Shown here one piece after another: positions 36,895-47,330 of a DNA stretch of 64,000 nt. The notes beneath the pieces are model-generated. The model had not been told where the DNA came from. It saw nothing but the letters and a program-made list of their open reading frames with translations, and did no database searches. The position numbers and the translations under genes are program-made. The DNA is from Larimichthys crocea (lineage: Eukaryota > Chordata > Actinopteri > Sciaenidae): NCBI RefSeq assembly GCF_000972845.2, contig NC_040016.1:2562701-2626700 (forward strand). The letters run 5' to 3'. How positions within the stretch are numbered: the first letter of the stretch is position 1; the number at the start of each line of letters is the position of its first letter.

Positions 36895-37205
36895 TGAGGC
36901 TGTACTTAGGCACAACAATGCTTTCAAGGAAATGCTAACCTTAGCATGCTGATACATCCAGGGGGAGAACGAATTTCATCCAGGCAATGTTGAACAAATG
37001 AAAGCTTTGACTTGCAGGAGCTAGTACATTAGGTGATCATCAACGTCAGTAGGACTTAATCTCACATTTATGTCTGTACAAAATTGTACAGCAATACATC
37101 CCATAGTTGGTGATATACTTTACTTTGGACCAAAATGGTGGATCGACCACCAACCAACTTTTCCATCTAGCTACAGTACTAGCATGGCTAAAATTTGCAA
37201 CTGCT
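36895..37205 (+). repeat. Interspersed repeat fragment (CCATAGTTGGTGATAT / GGACCAAAATGGTGG type)
   Basis: Ordered motifs CTAACCTTAGCATGCTGAT, ATTTATGTCTGTACAAAATT, CAATACATCCCATAGTTGGT, TACTTTGGACCAAAATGGTG and CTAGCATGGCTAAAA follow a fish repeat that I recall as very abundant. It is diverged and internally shortened. A reverse copy lies at 38265-38665. Confidence 0.6.
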
Positions 37206-38264
37206 AGAGTTATTTATAACACTGAGTACTACCTTTGATCAAACATCAGTAATGTGAAGATTAGCACATGTTGATAATGAACAGGAAGGCTGTAAATACA
37301 AATGAGTATTGAGACAAACCTTGACCAATCATAATTATTTCTAAGATTCTGCCTGTCTCATCAAACAAACAATTTAATCTCAAGACTCAAATCAATTCAC
37401 AAGGTTCTGGTGGACTGAGTGTTGGTTTTCGTACGAGATACAATAATACCAAGTGCATAAGAGAAAAGTTCAAGGGATTTATCCCCTCTCAAGATTTGTC
37501 TTTCTATTTCTAAACCCCTATGGTTTTGTAATCAGTCTTTCTAAACCATCTTAATCTCTTAATTCACTTGTATCACTCAAATGGCTGGCTCATTCTTTCC
37601 ACCAGCGGCACTTTGTTGCTCCTAATCCTCTAAACTGTAGGAGATTTCCTGACCAGCACCAACCCCAGCACACATTAAGAGACATACTAACCAAAATATA
37701 TGTTCACGAGCAGAGGATAACAGCACTCACTGGAGGGGACATTAAACTGGCTTTGAGTCTCATGGTCAGCAAATCTCTTCCAGTGATTCAGAAAATGTAA
37801 TCCCATTCTTGTTAAGACAACCTATATTGTCTCCATGGATATAATTGCTGATATTTTGTCATTAGCGCTGGTACACCGCTTGGTTTGGACCAGAACAAGA
37901 AAAAACTCCCAAATGTACAGTAGGATGGACTGGAATGAAAAATGAGGTATAAAGAGGTTCAAGTGGCAGAGTTTCTGTGCTTCCTTAACAAGGTTTCTCT
38001 CTCGCCTTGATGAAAATCAATGAGGTTTGTGTCCACTTAAGCTGTTAACATATACATGAGTTTGATGTGATGTGCTATCTGAGCGCACTTAAAATCAACA
38101 TACGAAAAAAAACTATCAAATATTTAGTGGTCAGTCAATTCAAGTGTTGAATGTCATGCGGTTCTTCCTCTTCTTTACATCAGAAGCATTCTCAATGTTT
38201 GCTCCATATAAACAGTAGCTTCCTCTAAAGATGTTCTCCTGAACACTGGCCTCTGCATTTTGGC
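37206..38264. other. Non-coding DNA, no gene seen
   Basis: AT-rich sequence between two copies of the same repeat family in opposite orientation. Confidence 0.55.
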
Positions 38265-38665
38265 TATGGTAATTGCATGGTCCAGACTAAAATATCTCAA
38301 CAACTACCGAATGGGCTGACTACACAAACATTCATGGTCCACAGAAGATGAATCCTACTGACTTTGCTGATCCCCTGATTTTTTTGTAGCACCACTATAA
38401 GGTTGACATTTGTGGGTTTGAGTGATTTTTTGAGTGATGTGTGAACAACTGCTGTATGGATTGCCATGGTATCTGATACAGACATTCATGCTCCCCTCCC
38501 CTAAATAATAACTTTGGTCATCTCCTAACATCAAAAGGTATAGATTTATTTGCATAGTTTATGTCCAAATACAGCATTCCCATCAATGAGAGCTGCACTT
38601 TGTGTTTAGTCATACTTGCTAGACATCAGCATTCACAGAGCTGCTAGCATGATTGTAGACTCTGA
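38265..38665 (-). repeat. Interspersed repeat fragment, opposite orientation
   Basis: Read on the minus strand it carries the same family signature as 36895-37205. On the plus strand this shows as GGTCCAGACTAAAATATCTC, AACATTCATGGTCCACAGAA, CTTTGCTGATCCCCTGATTT, ATTGCCATGGTATCTGATAC and GCTGCTAGCATG. It is longer than the 36895 copy. Confidence 0.6.
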
Positions 38666-38859
38666 GTCATGTTATTACATTATTCAGCTGGTTGAGCCTT
38701 TATGACCATCCCTTATTCACACTTGTGAAATATGAAAATAGTCATACACGCATGCTTATCATAATAATAAAGACAGAGTATTTTGTCAATGCTATTCATG
38801 TAAACAAATAAGTATTTTTTAATCTTCACCAAATAAACAGCTCTAATGTTTATTTGAGA

Positions 38860-39400
38860 AAGTGAGTCATTGTTTTATTTCCTACTTGTTTCTCCCTAGT
38901 GAGCAAATGACCGCTGATGTCTCACCTCTGTGGGACCTGCTCCCTCTCTCCCAAATAGCATCCTCCTTTTATCTAACAGAGGAGAAGAAAAAAAAAGAGA
39001 AAATGTTTCAATGCCTCTGTCTGACGGGCAAAATAAATTGCACTTACAAGATCCAAATTACATTGTTTAACCTCAAAATGATTGGCCCGGGCCCCTCTCC
39101 CAGGGCCTGATCAGTTGGGTGATGTATGGCTTTAGTTTACTTCAGCACTGCAAATCCCACAGTATTCTGCAGGCCCCGCAGGGCAGAGCCGGGAGGGGTG
39201 TAATGTGCACACAACGATTGAGCCAGAGGACGTTTAATGTTTTATAAGCCCCTTTTCTTGCACTCCACTTTAATTTGGAAATATGAAGCTGCACGTGTTG
39301 AAAGAGGGGATTATTAGCTGGTGCTAATCTCTTTTTCTCTCTCCTCCCTTGTTTACTGCAGCCCTCCTCCCCAGCCCTCATCCTCAATCCCAAACAGAAT
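38860..39400. promoter_or_regulatory. Candidate conserved non-coding element (tentative)
   Basis: About 540 bp with no microsatellite or known repeat and balanced composition. It includes an AP-1-type TGAGTCA (38863-38869), a TTTTATCTAAC GATA-like site and GCTGGTGCTAATC near 39320. It resembles the texture of vertebrate developmental enhancers. Conservation is unknown. Confidence 0.28.
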
Positions 39401-40128
39401 GAAAGAGGAAAGAAAATGACAGTGAGGGGGCAGAAGTGGGAGAGAGAGAGAGAGAGGGAGAGGGAGGGAGAGAAAACAGAAATTGGTCTACTTGTTTGTT
39501 GTGCTGTGTTGTGTTGTGAGCATGTAATAAGCCTCCAAATGTCACTGGTTCAAACAGTTACCCTCAAGCAGTGTGGGATTGTGGGGATTTGTCTAGTGGC
39601 ACGTGTGTGTGTTGATGAGATGTGCACATAATTTTGGAGGATTAAGGAAAACCAAAACATCCTGGAGTTTTTTGGATTGATCTCCTATTTTTTTTTTTAT
39701 TGTTGAGTGTAATCTAAACAGATAAATACCACTTGAATAACTTAATTGTCATTATGATGGATGTCATTTACGATGAATAGTGAGACTGAACAATAAATAC
39801 AGTGGCGAAAAATACTGCTGTAAGTGTGTGTGGTGAGAGGCAGTATCCAACAGCTGTCATCTCGTCTTCCATCTTCAGGGGGAATAGATGTTTAATTCAG
39901 CTCTGTGTTTTTCTCTTTATTTTGTCCTTCCCTCCCAAACAAGGCCCCTCCCTATCTGCTGGCCCAGTGGTGGTATCTTTTTGCATTGTAGGAGGCACCA
40001 TCTGGAAGAGGGAAATATTAATGACAAACCCAGATCCCAGCATGTCTTGCTGTTCTAATCAGCCAGCTTTCGGTTCCACACTGCTCTGTGTTTCTGGGAA
40101 GTGAGGAGGGGTGTGGTTGGTGGGATGG

Positions 40129-40158
40129 GTGTGTGTGTGCGTGTGTGTGTGTGTGTGT
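40129..40158. repeat. (TG)n microsatellite
   Basis: About fifteen TG units with one C interruption at about 40140. Confidence 0.93.
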
Positions 40159-40740
40159 AAGGAGGGAGGGTGGTGGTATGGGGGTTGGTGGGCAGCGTGT
40201 GTGCTAAAGCACGATTGATGCTTTGTGTAGCGACTGAATACAAATGAAGGATTTGTCAAACTGCAATATTTGGGTCCCAATAGATTACCATACGGCACCA
40301 GGGTAATTATGCACACAGTTGATTGAATGGAGTCAAAACAGGGGGAATGTGTAAACTTGTGGCTGCTGCAGCGTTTGATTTCCATAGAAATGGAGGAGGT
40401 GGCACACGAACAGACAAATGCAAATACGCAGACAAATGCGTATGCACAAACACGCACACACACACACACAGGCGTGCGTAAATGAATACCTATGTATAGA
40501 CACACAGACACCGGTTGACGTGTGCATGAAGCAACAATGAGATGCAGGGGCACAAATTAACATACAAGTGTAGACAACTTTCCAACTAACAAAAATCTAT
40601 GTGAACATGCACACAAGGAAACCAACATCCTTTAAAACACACAGGTGTGACACTGAAATTGCAATCGTAATTAAGGAATATGTTGACAGCAGCTATTAGC
40701 AGTGACATTCATGAGCACAACTCAGCCTTAAAACCTTTAC

Positions 40741-40771
40741 CTGCAGTACACAGATAAGGCTTAGCGTTTTC
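40741..40771 (+). repeat. Dispersed 28-bp motif, diverged copy 3
   Basis: CTGCAGTACACAGATAAGGC followed by TTAGCGTTTTC. It shares CAGATAARGYTYAGCGTTTTC with 16118-16139 and CAGATAAGG with the 14896 copy. It lacks the first half of the motif. Confidence 0.4.
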
Positions 40772-41099
40772 AGTTTGTACCTATTTTCACCCCACAAAAA
40801 AAACAACAACAGATTTTCTTAAAAGAACAGATCCTTTTGACTATTTTCATCTAGAGTTTGTGTCCTGGCAAAAGGAAAAGTTTTATTTTATTAAAGAAGG
40901 TGCTGACCAGCATAATTTATGGTAAATAGAGCTTTCTGGTTAAAATAACAGCAGAAAAGGAAAAAAAAGGGGGTATACAATCCAAATGAGCTGCTTATTA
41001 TGTAAAACATTTTCACATCGATTTTTGAATTATTAATATTCTTCAATTTTAAGCTATTTTTCTTAAATAAACAATGCTAAATCATCAGATTTTTCTTCT

Positions 41100-41470
41100 T
41101 TTTCTATGCAGATTATCTCTATTGTGTATGAACACAAATAAGCTCACCAGCCCTTCACACACATCTACAGAAAGAAACTCAGAGGAGAAGCTGGTGGATG
41201 TACTAGAGGTCATAAGCAAGTGTAGATAGGAGTGTGATTTATTCAGCCAACCCCCAGTTAGGGCTCAATCATTCCCTGTGGGGGAGTAATAGCCCATTCC
41301 GTCGCTCTCTTTATTGTGTTCACACACATTTTGATTGTTTCCTGTTATCATTATTCCTGCAGAATTAAACACAGCATGAAATAAATGCTACTGGCAGTTC
41401 TATTATGCATTATTGTCACATTGCAGCACACACTCACTACTTCTGCAATCATCATAAAGACTTGTGTTGT
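41100..41470. promoter_or_regulatory. Candidate conserved non-coding block (tentative)
   Basis: A repeat-free block with CAGTTAGGGCTCAATCATTC and CTGTTATCATTATTCCTGC, plus several ATTA/TAAT cores. The texture is similar to that of the other candidate blocks; no further support. Confidence 0.2.
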
Positions 41471-42603
41471 ATTTTAATTCTGTCATTATCCTTTTTCCTT
41501 CATGTGTTTTCTTATTTCTTCCAAAGATTGAATTCATCAATATACTGCAATTTATAGTTGCATTTCAAGTGAATATGTATTCTGTGGAAATAAAAATGCA
41601 GAAGTTATAAAAGAAAATGGCAGGGAAATTCCTCTGGCTCATTTTAAATTATGTAAATTTCACTGACATTTGTTCTCTTTCAAATGTTTGTTCTTCCTAC
41701 AAACCTCCCTGTACAACTTGGCCTTTTACTGCATGTGCAATAATTTCAGGCTTCAGTGAAATACAATGTAGGTATTGATCATTTCAAGGTATGCAGTGTG
41801 TAGAGAGGTTTAGGTCATGTCACTTTTCCTTTATTCAAAGTTTGAGATAATTCAGAAGTTGTGTAATGCATTCAATTCTTATTCAAATGTCATATCACAG
41901 GTGATATTTTCCTCCAGAATGGCATTCCTTTCTACCCATTCTCATTTCTCTCTAACAGATTCCCATTATGCACTTTCAACAAACTCACTTTCCAGCCCTG
42001 GCCATTTAAACGTCTGAAATGTTGGAAACGGCCTTGGTTTTACCCTTTACAGAAGACAGTCTCAAGACAGTCTTGTTTGATTGGTGGTGAAGGCAAAAAG
42101 TTTGTTGTCTGTTTGAATCTAAAGCAGCATCAATAGGAGCTTTATTTACAGAATGATCCATTAGTCTTACACATCAACATGACTCACTTTCTAATATTCC
42201 AAAACTCAAAACTCCCAAAGTGATTACAAAAGAAAAAAAAGTGTGATATTACACATAAACTGGGAAACTAAAGAAACATAGTCCTTTTTAGGATACAGCA
42301 CTGAGCTCAGGTGCACTAAAAACCTCCCCTATTCACCTCAGCCACGTTGATGTTGTCAGACAGTGTCTCTGTCTACCTGTGTCCTTGCTCTACAAAGGTT
42401 ATCCTGTAGAATCAGATAGGATAGTGGCAGTAAAGAATCACTTCTGTGGTCGCTGCATCGCCCACGTATGGTCTATGCCACCTGTCCCCAGAGGAGTGTG
42501 TGTGTGTGCGTGTGTGTGTGTGTTCAAACGTGTGAGTAGGTGTTTTTGTCTGTGTGTTAGTGCGTGTGCATGCTGATTTGTGTGTGTTGGTAAATATAAC
42601 TGA

Positions 42604-42609
<6 letters not shown>
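41471..42609. other. Non-coding DNA, no gene seen
   Basis: AT-rich, then TG-rich from about 42496 (interrupted GT units leading into the next tract). Confidence 0.6.

Positions 42610-42648
<39 letters not shown>
42610..42648. repeat. (TG)n microsatellite
   Basis: About nineteen uninterrupted TG units. Frames on both strands (VCVCVC, THTHTH) are shadows. Confidence 0.97.
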
Positions 42649-42649
<1 letters not shown>

Positions 42650-44136
42650 AGCAGGTGGCGGTCCTTGTATAGGAAATGTCTACACCAATCAACAGACAGC
42701 CCCTCAACCTTGGGATCCAGGGTCCCGCCCAAGCCTCAGTCACATCGTTTACAAAGTGAAAGAGACACACAGACAGAAGCTGTTATCCAGCCTTATTTAC
42801 TCCCCTACTCAGAAACACACTCACTCCTCACACCTTTTTTCTAAGAAAAGCACGAGGGCCTTAAAGAGTAGATCAGTTGAAATTAAAGTTAAGGATAATA
42901 ACTTTGGTTACTTTATTAACTAAACAAGTCAATTATGAACAAATGTTGTTACAGTGAGAGCATATAAATAATGGTTCTTTTATATTGCTGATTAAAGCCT
43001 AAGTGGAAAACACACATCACTAGCATAATTCTGTCTTCAGGCTTGAAAGTTTTATTTAGACACGGCGGGGGAACGACCTGCTTTGCCTACATTTTTGCCC
43101 TGGGTTTTGTCTCCCAGGCTACATACAGAGCGCTTGTACTACTGGAACATGTTGGGGCCACTGGCAGTCTGAGAGGAAACCCTGCACCATGTGGGCTAAA
43201 AACAAACATTTAATCTAAATCAACTACATCTGTCAGTCTATCATTTACATCTAACAATGGGTAAATATAATGTAAATGAGAATTAATGAAAAATAAGACA
43301 ATTAAGATCATTAAATTAAATTTAAATTTAATTTATCAATTACTAAAGTTCCCTTTAACTAATAATAAAATAATTTAAAGTTATTTGTTTTAATGTGTCA
43401 TGTGCAAGATTTATCTATACTATATATATGTATGTAGATATTTTGGACAATGAAGCCAGAACTCCTGTCAAAACCTACAACCTTCACAAAGAAATATACC
43501 AGGAAAGGCAGTATAAAGTAACTGAAACCTAAAAATCCATCTTTCTAGTCATGGAGAGGCAGGAAGATGATGCTTGCTTGGCATATCCAAGACTCAGGAT
43601 ATACTGTACAGTATAGTGAGTTTATCAGATGAGGCAAACGATGAGCCTGATTGGTCAAGACAAACTATTGCCCATTGGTCCTGTTAGTGGGATTACAACC
43701 AGTCGACACAAATGACAGCGAGTACCTGTGACAGCTTCAGGATCAACTACTGGTGAGTTCAGAAAATGAGATTTTAAAGGAATTTTGAAACTGTGAAATG
43801 AACATGAGGCAGAGTATGTGTGCATTATAACACATGACCCTGTGCTGGAAAAAAGTGCTTTCAGTGTACAACATAATGAGTGAAATTGAATGAAATACAG
43901 AAAGGACAGAGATAATTAACTGATTGAAGATTTAAAAAGAAGTTTTAAAAAACTAAAATTTAGTCAGTGGTGATAACAAAAACATCTTTACTAAAGCAGC
44001 ATCACACAAGTGACAGTCAAGTGTGTCAGAACATACATAATGATCATGTGACAGTTTTTCTTTGAAATCCTAGCATTAACATTTCAAGGGGATAAACTTG
44101 GGATTCATGAATTGGGACATGGAGTTTGCATTTTTG
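42649..44136. other. Non-coding DNA, no gene seen
   Basis: It includes a 24-bp perfect AT-only palindrome at 43312-43335. The stretch 43040-43200 may be an old repeat (CTGGGTTTTGTCTCCCAGGC) loosely related to 45140-45240, but I am not sure. Confidence 0.5.
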
Positions 44137-44362
44137 CTAACAGTTAGATGGATCGTGGCTGCTGTTTTGGTCCTGCACGACGTCCACTACATATATGATT
44201 GCTACCATATCTGTTAAAATCTGTTTGCCACTTGCCAAGTGCTTGCTCATAGTGGAATTGTTGGGTTTCTGTAAATAATATTGTAAAGAGTATGGTCTAG
44301 ACCTGCTTTTTATGAAAAGTGTCATGAGATAACTGAAGTTATATAAATAAAATTGAATTGAA
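44137..44362 (+). mobile_element. LINE-type 3' end fragment
   Basis: GTGGCTGCTGTTTTGGTCCT, CATAGTGGAATTGTTGGGTT, TCTGTAAATAATATTGTAAA, GGTCTAGACCTGC, AAGTGTCATGAGATAACT and finally TATATAAATAAAATTGAATTGAA match the 3' end of a fish LINE that I recall. The closing ATTGA-repeat tail is the key sign. Only the untranslated 3' tail is present, as in 5'-truncated insertions. The clade is not certain. Confidence 0.65.
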
Positions 44363-44375
44363 ACGAATATCGATA

Positions 44376-44712
44376 CCAGTCTTAGACCTATCTAAATATG
44401 AACCCACAGTTGCTTGTTTGCTTAGCTTAGCATAAAGACCAGACTAGCTCTGTCCAAATGTAACAAAATCCAGCACCAGCATAAAACCGTTTTACAGGGA
44501 ACAGCCAAGAAACAGTCTAGCCTATAACCCCCTGTAAAGCCACAATGAGTTTTAGAGGTGACAGTGGATTGTGTTTAGGGCCAGGCTGGCTGTTTTTCTG
44601 CATCTAGTTTTTCCAAGCTAACATACCACTAGCTGTATCTTTAAATTTGCTGTACACATATGAGAGTGATATTAATATTCTTGTCTAACTTACAGGCAAA
44701 AAAAACAAATGG
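44376..44712. mobile_element. MITE-like element, diverged copy
   Basis: GCTTAGCTTAGCATAAAGACC, AGCTCTGTCCAAATGTAACA, AAATCCAGCACCAGC, ACAGTCTAGCCTATAACCCC and ATATGAGAGTGATATTAATA follow the order of the 27646-28022 family. It abuts the LINE tail directly, and the outer inverted ends are missing or too diverged to see. Confidence 0.55.
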
Positions 44713-46194
44713 AAATAACCAACCTTTATTTCTGTTTTAAATTTGAATATCTTTTTAGAAAGCTGACCCTGCTTTTTTAATTTTCATGATCAGTTACTAT
44801 CGTGTTTTCGCTCTTTTCAGTGGCTCAGATGTTTGCAGTCGTCCCTGTCAACATCTCGTCGCAAGTCAGAAAAACAACTGACTCAATCAGCACCATTGCA
44901 GGCAGGAAGTCAGTGATGTTATCAAGCTGTGTTAGAGCCAGACAGATCAGGACACTTTAGACATATTGAAGGTCAAAAGTTTAATCGCTACTCTACAACA
45001 ATACTCATGATTTAAACCGAAAACAACCACAATAAAACACAAAACTGAGCATTAAAATCATGTAATCCAAAACTATCCTAAACACTATACTATTACAATT
45101 GGAACAAAATTATCTTCTTTCTTTATCAAATGTTTTGTTCTTGATTAACAGTGTGGGCTGCAGGGAGAGAGTTCGCCATCTGGGAGACAAACCAAGTCTT
45201 AACTCAGCATCCAGGCACATTAACAAACTTTAAAAAAAACAACAACATCTGATTTACTGGATAGTTTTTGATGAAATGATCGCTGTGATACACTATTCAC
45301 CACCATCTGTATTTGACTTCAGATCAAAGTTTACTTTGAACAAAATGTCCCAGATGCTTCATGCTCTCTATTGCTTTCTTATGCAGTGGGCTTCTGGAGT
45401 TGCTTTCTAGAATATTATGCTCAAAGAAGAATATGTCATATTTAATTTTTTAAGAATGACTTGAATGTTTATTCACAATCCTTGTCAAAGGACTACACAT
45501 GTACAATGCAAGCAGTCAATCCAAGATGAGATTAATCCAAGATGGAAAAAGTCTATACTACCACTATGTTCACATCTCTCTGAATTTGTGACAGATGTTT
45601 TCTTTTTGCACACATGTGGCACTGGATATGGCTAAGTGCTGAACTACTTTTAACATTAGACTCCTTGGATCTAGGCTTGGTAACTGAACCAAGAAGGCAA
45701 TAGGAAGATAAAAATGAAGGCTTTGTGGGTGGGAGCCTCCAGGAAAGTGCAAGGCACTGCTGTCAGCAGTCGCTGACTTCTGCCACAGGCAAGCGCTGAT
45801 GTAGTCCCTTGCAGCACCACTTTTTGATAAATATGACGCATTCATTTGTCACAGTTTCACATAAATTCAATTTTAAGGGTTTGAAAAATCAGTTTACTTT
45901 CTGGTTTGATTTTCCTTTCAGCTGCACATTGTATTTTAGTCTCTTTGGCTCAGCTCCCATTTGTGATGCTTATCAGATGCTTGCAGATGAGCATCTGTCA
46001 TCTCTACTATGTGTCTCATCAAATCACTCAGTTTGCTCAAAATGCTTTGAGGAGGAAATGTACCTGTGTAATGCTGAGCCCCTTCTTGGCTCATTGGTGA
46101 GGACAACATCACAAAGTTAACGAATAAAGAAGTTCTGCCATAGAAAGGGTAAAGAAAAGAGAAGCCCTCTGTGTGGGATTTCAATTATGGTCTT
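44713..46194. other. Non-coding DNA, possible old repeats
   Basis: 45125-45300 (GGGAGAGAGTTCGCCATCTG then GGAGACAAACCAAGTC) may be a decayed repeat. No coding exon recognised. Confidence 0.45.
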
Positions 46195-46540
46195 TTTTTC
46201 CTCCACCTTTGTTTCTTTAATAGAGGTCCTCGATTAATTTCAGAAAGGTTTTCTTCCATTTTTCTCTCTGCTTCCTCATTTTCATTAAATGTCCCTGTTG
46301 GAGCTCTGCACACTGTGTATTACATTAGCTGGTTAGCCAGGAGAGAGAGGATACGTCGTTCCACGTTTTATTACAACCCGTGTCTTTGAGATGCAATGTA
46401 AATCAGCAGGTCAGGGGGTCAGCAGAACACATTAATTCAACGCTGTGGATGAAACGATGAGAGGAGCCTTGCCTCCAAGGCTGTGTTTCATTGCCCCGTC
46501 CGTCCTCATCACATGCAATAATATCTAACACTGAACAAGG
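46195..46540. promoter_or_regulatory. Candidate conserved non-coding element (tentative)
   Basis: A repeat-free block of balanced composition. It includes CTCGATTAATTTCAG, CACATTAATTCAACGCTGTG and ATGAAACGATGAGAGGAG, with two ATTAAT cores. It is framed by AT-rich sequence. Confidence 0.28.
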
Positions 46541-46879
46541 ACCTCTTAAAATAGTATATAGTTAACATGAAATTAATCTCAACTGTGGGGTCTGTGATGT
46601 TAAATACATCTCATAAGCATGCAGAAACAAAACAAGAGCAACATAAGAGAACTGAAACACTACACTCCATGCAATATTAAATAAGATTGGACTTATTCCT
46701 GATATTAAAAATGCAAATAATATACAATTAGAACACAGTGACATATACTGTTTGTTTATATAGCTATTCATAAATATATTTTTAGTTAGTTATGTTTCTG
46801 AATTTTCAAAAAAGTAAAAATTAATCAGTTTATTTATACATTTTAAGGCAATATATTCAAAAGAACTAGTTTATACAGA
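46541..46879. other. AT-rich DNA, no gene seen
   Basis: Very AT-rich lead-in to the AT tract. Confidence 0.6.
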
Positions 46880-46978
46880 TGAATATCTATATCTATATAT
46901 TATCTATTATATATATATATCTATCTATATATATATATATGATATTTATATATATATATATATCATCTTATATAGATG
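46880..46978. repeat. Imperfect (AT)n / (ATCT)n tract
   Basis: Nearly 100 bp of TATA, ATCTAT and TATC units. It is strongly self-complementary and able to extrude as a cruciform. The isoleucine/tyrosine-rich frame over it is a shadow. Confidence 0.93.
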
Positions 46979-47169
46979 AAAAAAGCAATAAAACTAATAA
47001 AATAGTAATATTGTGCGACGTAGTAATTCTTAAAATTAACAAGAGCACATCTAAGCTGCAAAAAGAGAAAAAGAGATTAAAAGTGTAACTGTGACTGTGT
47101 AATGTGTGTGCACTCATCAGGTGTATGCATGCACTGTGTGCATGTGTGTGGATAGGTGTGTTGGCCAAG

Positions 47170-47330
47170 CAGCCTAATCACCTACTGCTACAGTGAGTCC
47201 AGAGCCCTCACAGCAGACGCCCCCTTTGGGCCGCCTCCACTAGCTCCAGCTCTCCTCTGAGTGCACACTTTAATTAATAATCAAGCTAATTGGATTGAGG
47301 TCCCCCATTGTGCTGCCATCGTGTGTGGCG
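47170..47330. promoter_or_regulatory. Candidate regulatory block with homeodomain-site cluster
   Basis: Within 47270-47297 four TAAT/ATTA-type cores lie almost end to end (TTAATTAATAATCAAG then CTAATTGGATT). This is preceded by a GC-rich stretch. Dense homeodomain cores are typical of developmental enhancers but also of AT-rich chance. Confidence 0.3.

Larger units (their letters stand above)
39401..41099. other. Non-coding DNA with microsatellites
   Basis: A GA tract (about 39439-39473), a TG run (40129-40158) and CA-rich sequence (40448-40510). A third relative of the 28-bp motif lies at 40741. The long minus-strand frame of 164 codons is a CA/TG shadow. Confidence 0.6.

Noticed and set aside
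40059..40553. 164-codon minus-strand frame
   Set aside because: It reads CA/TG tracts as THTHTH and CVCVC. No family resemblance.
42412..42923. Several overlapping frames on both strands
   Set aside because: All derive from the TG tract at 42496-42648.
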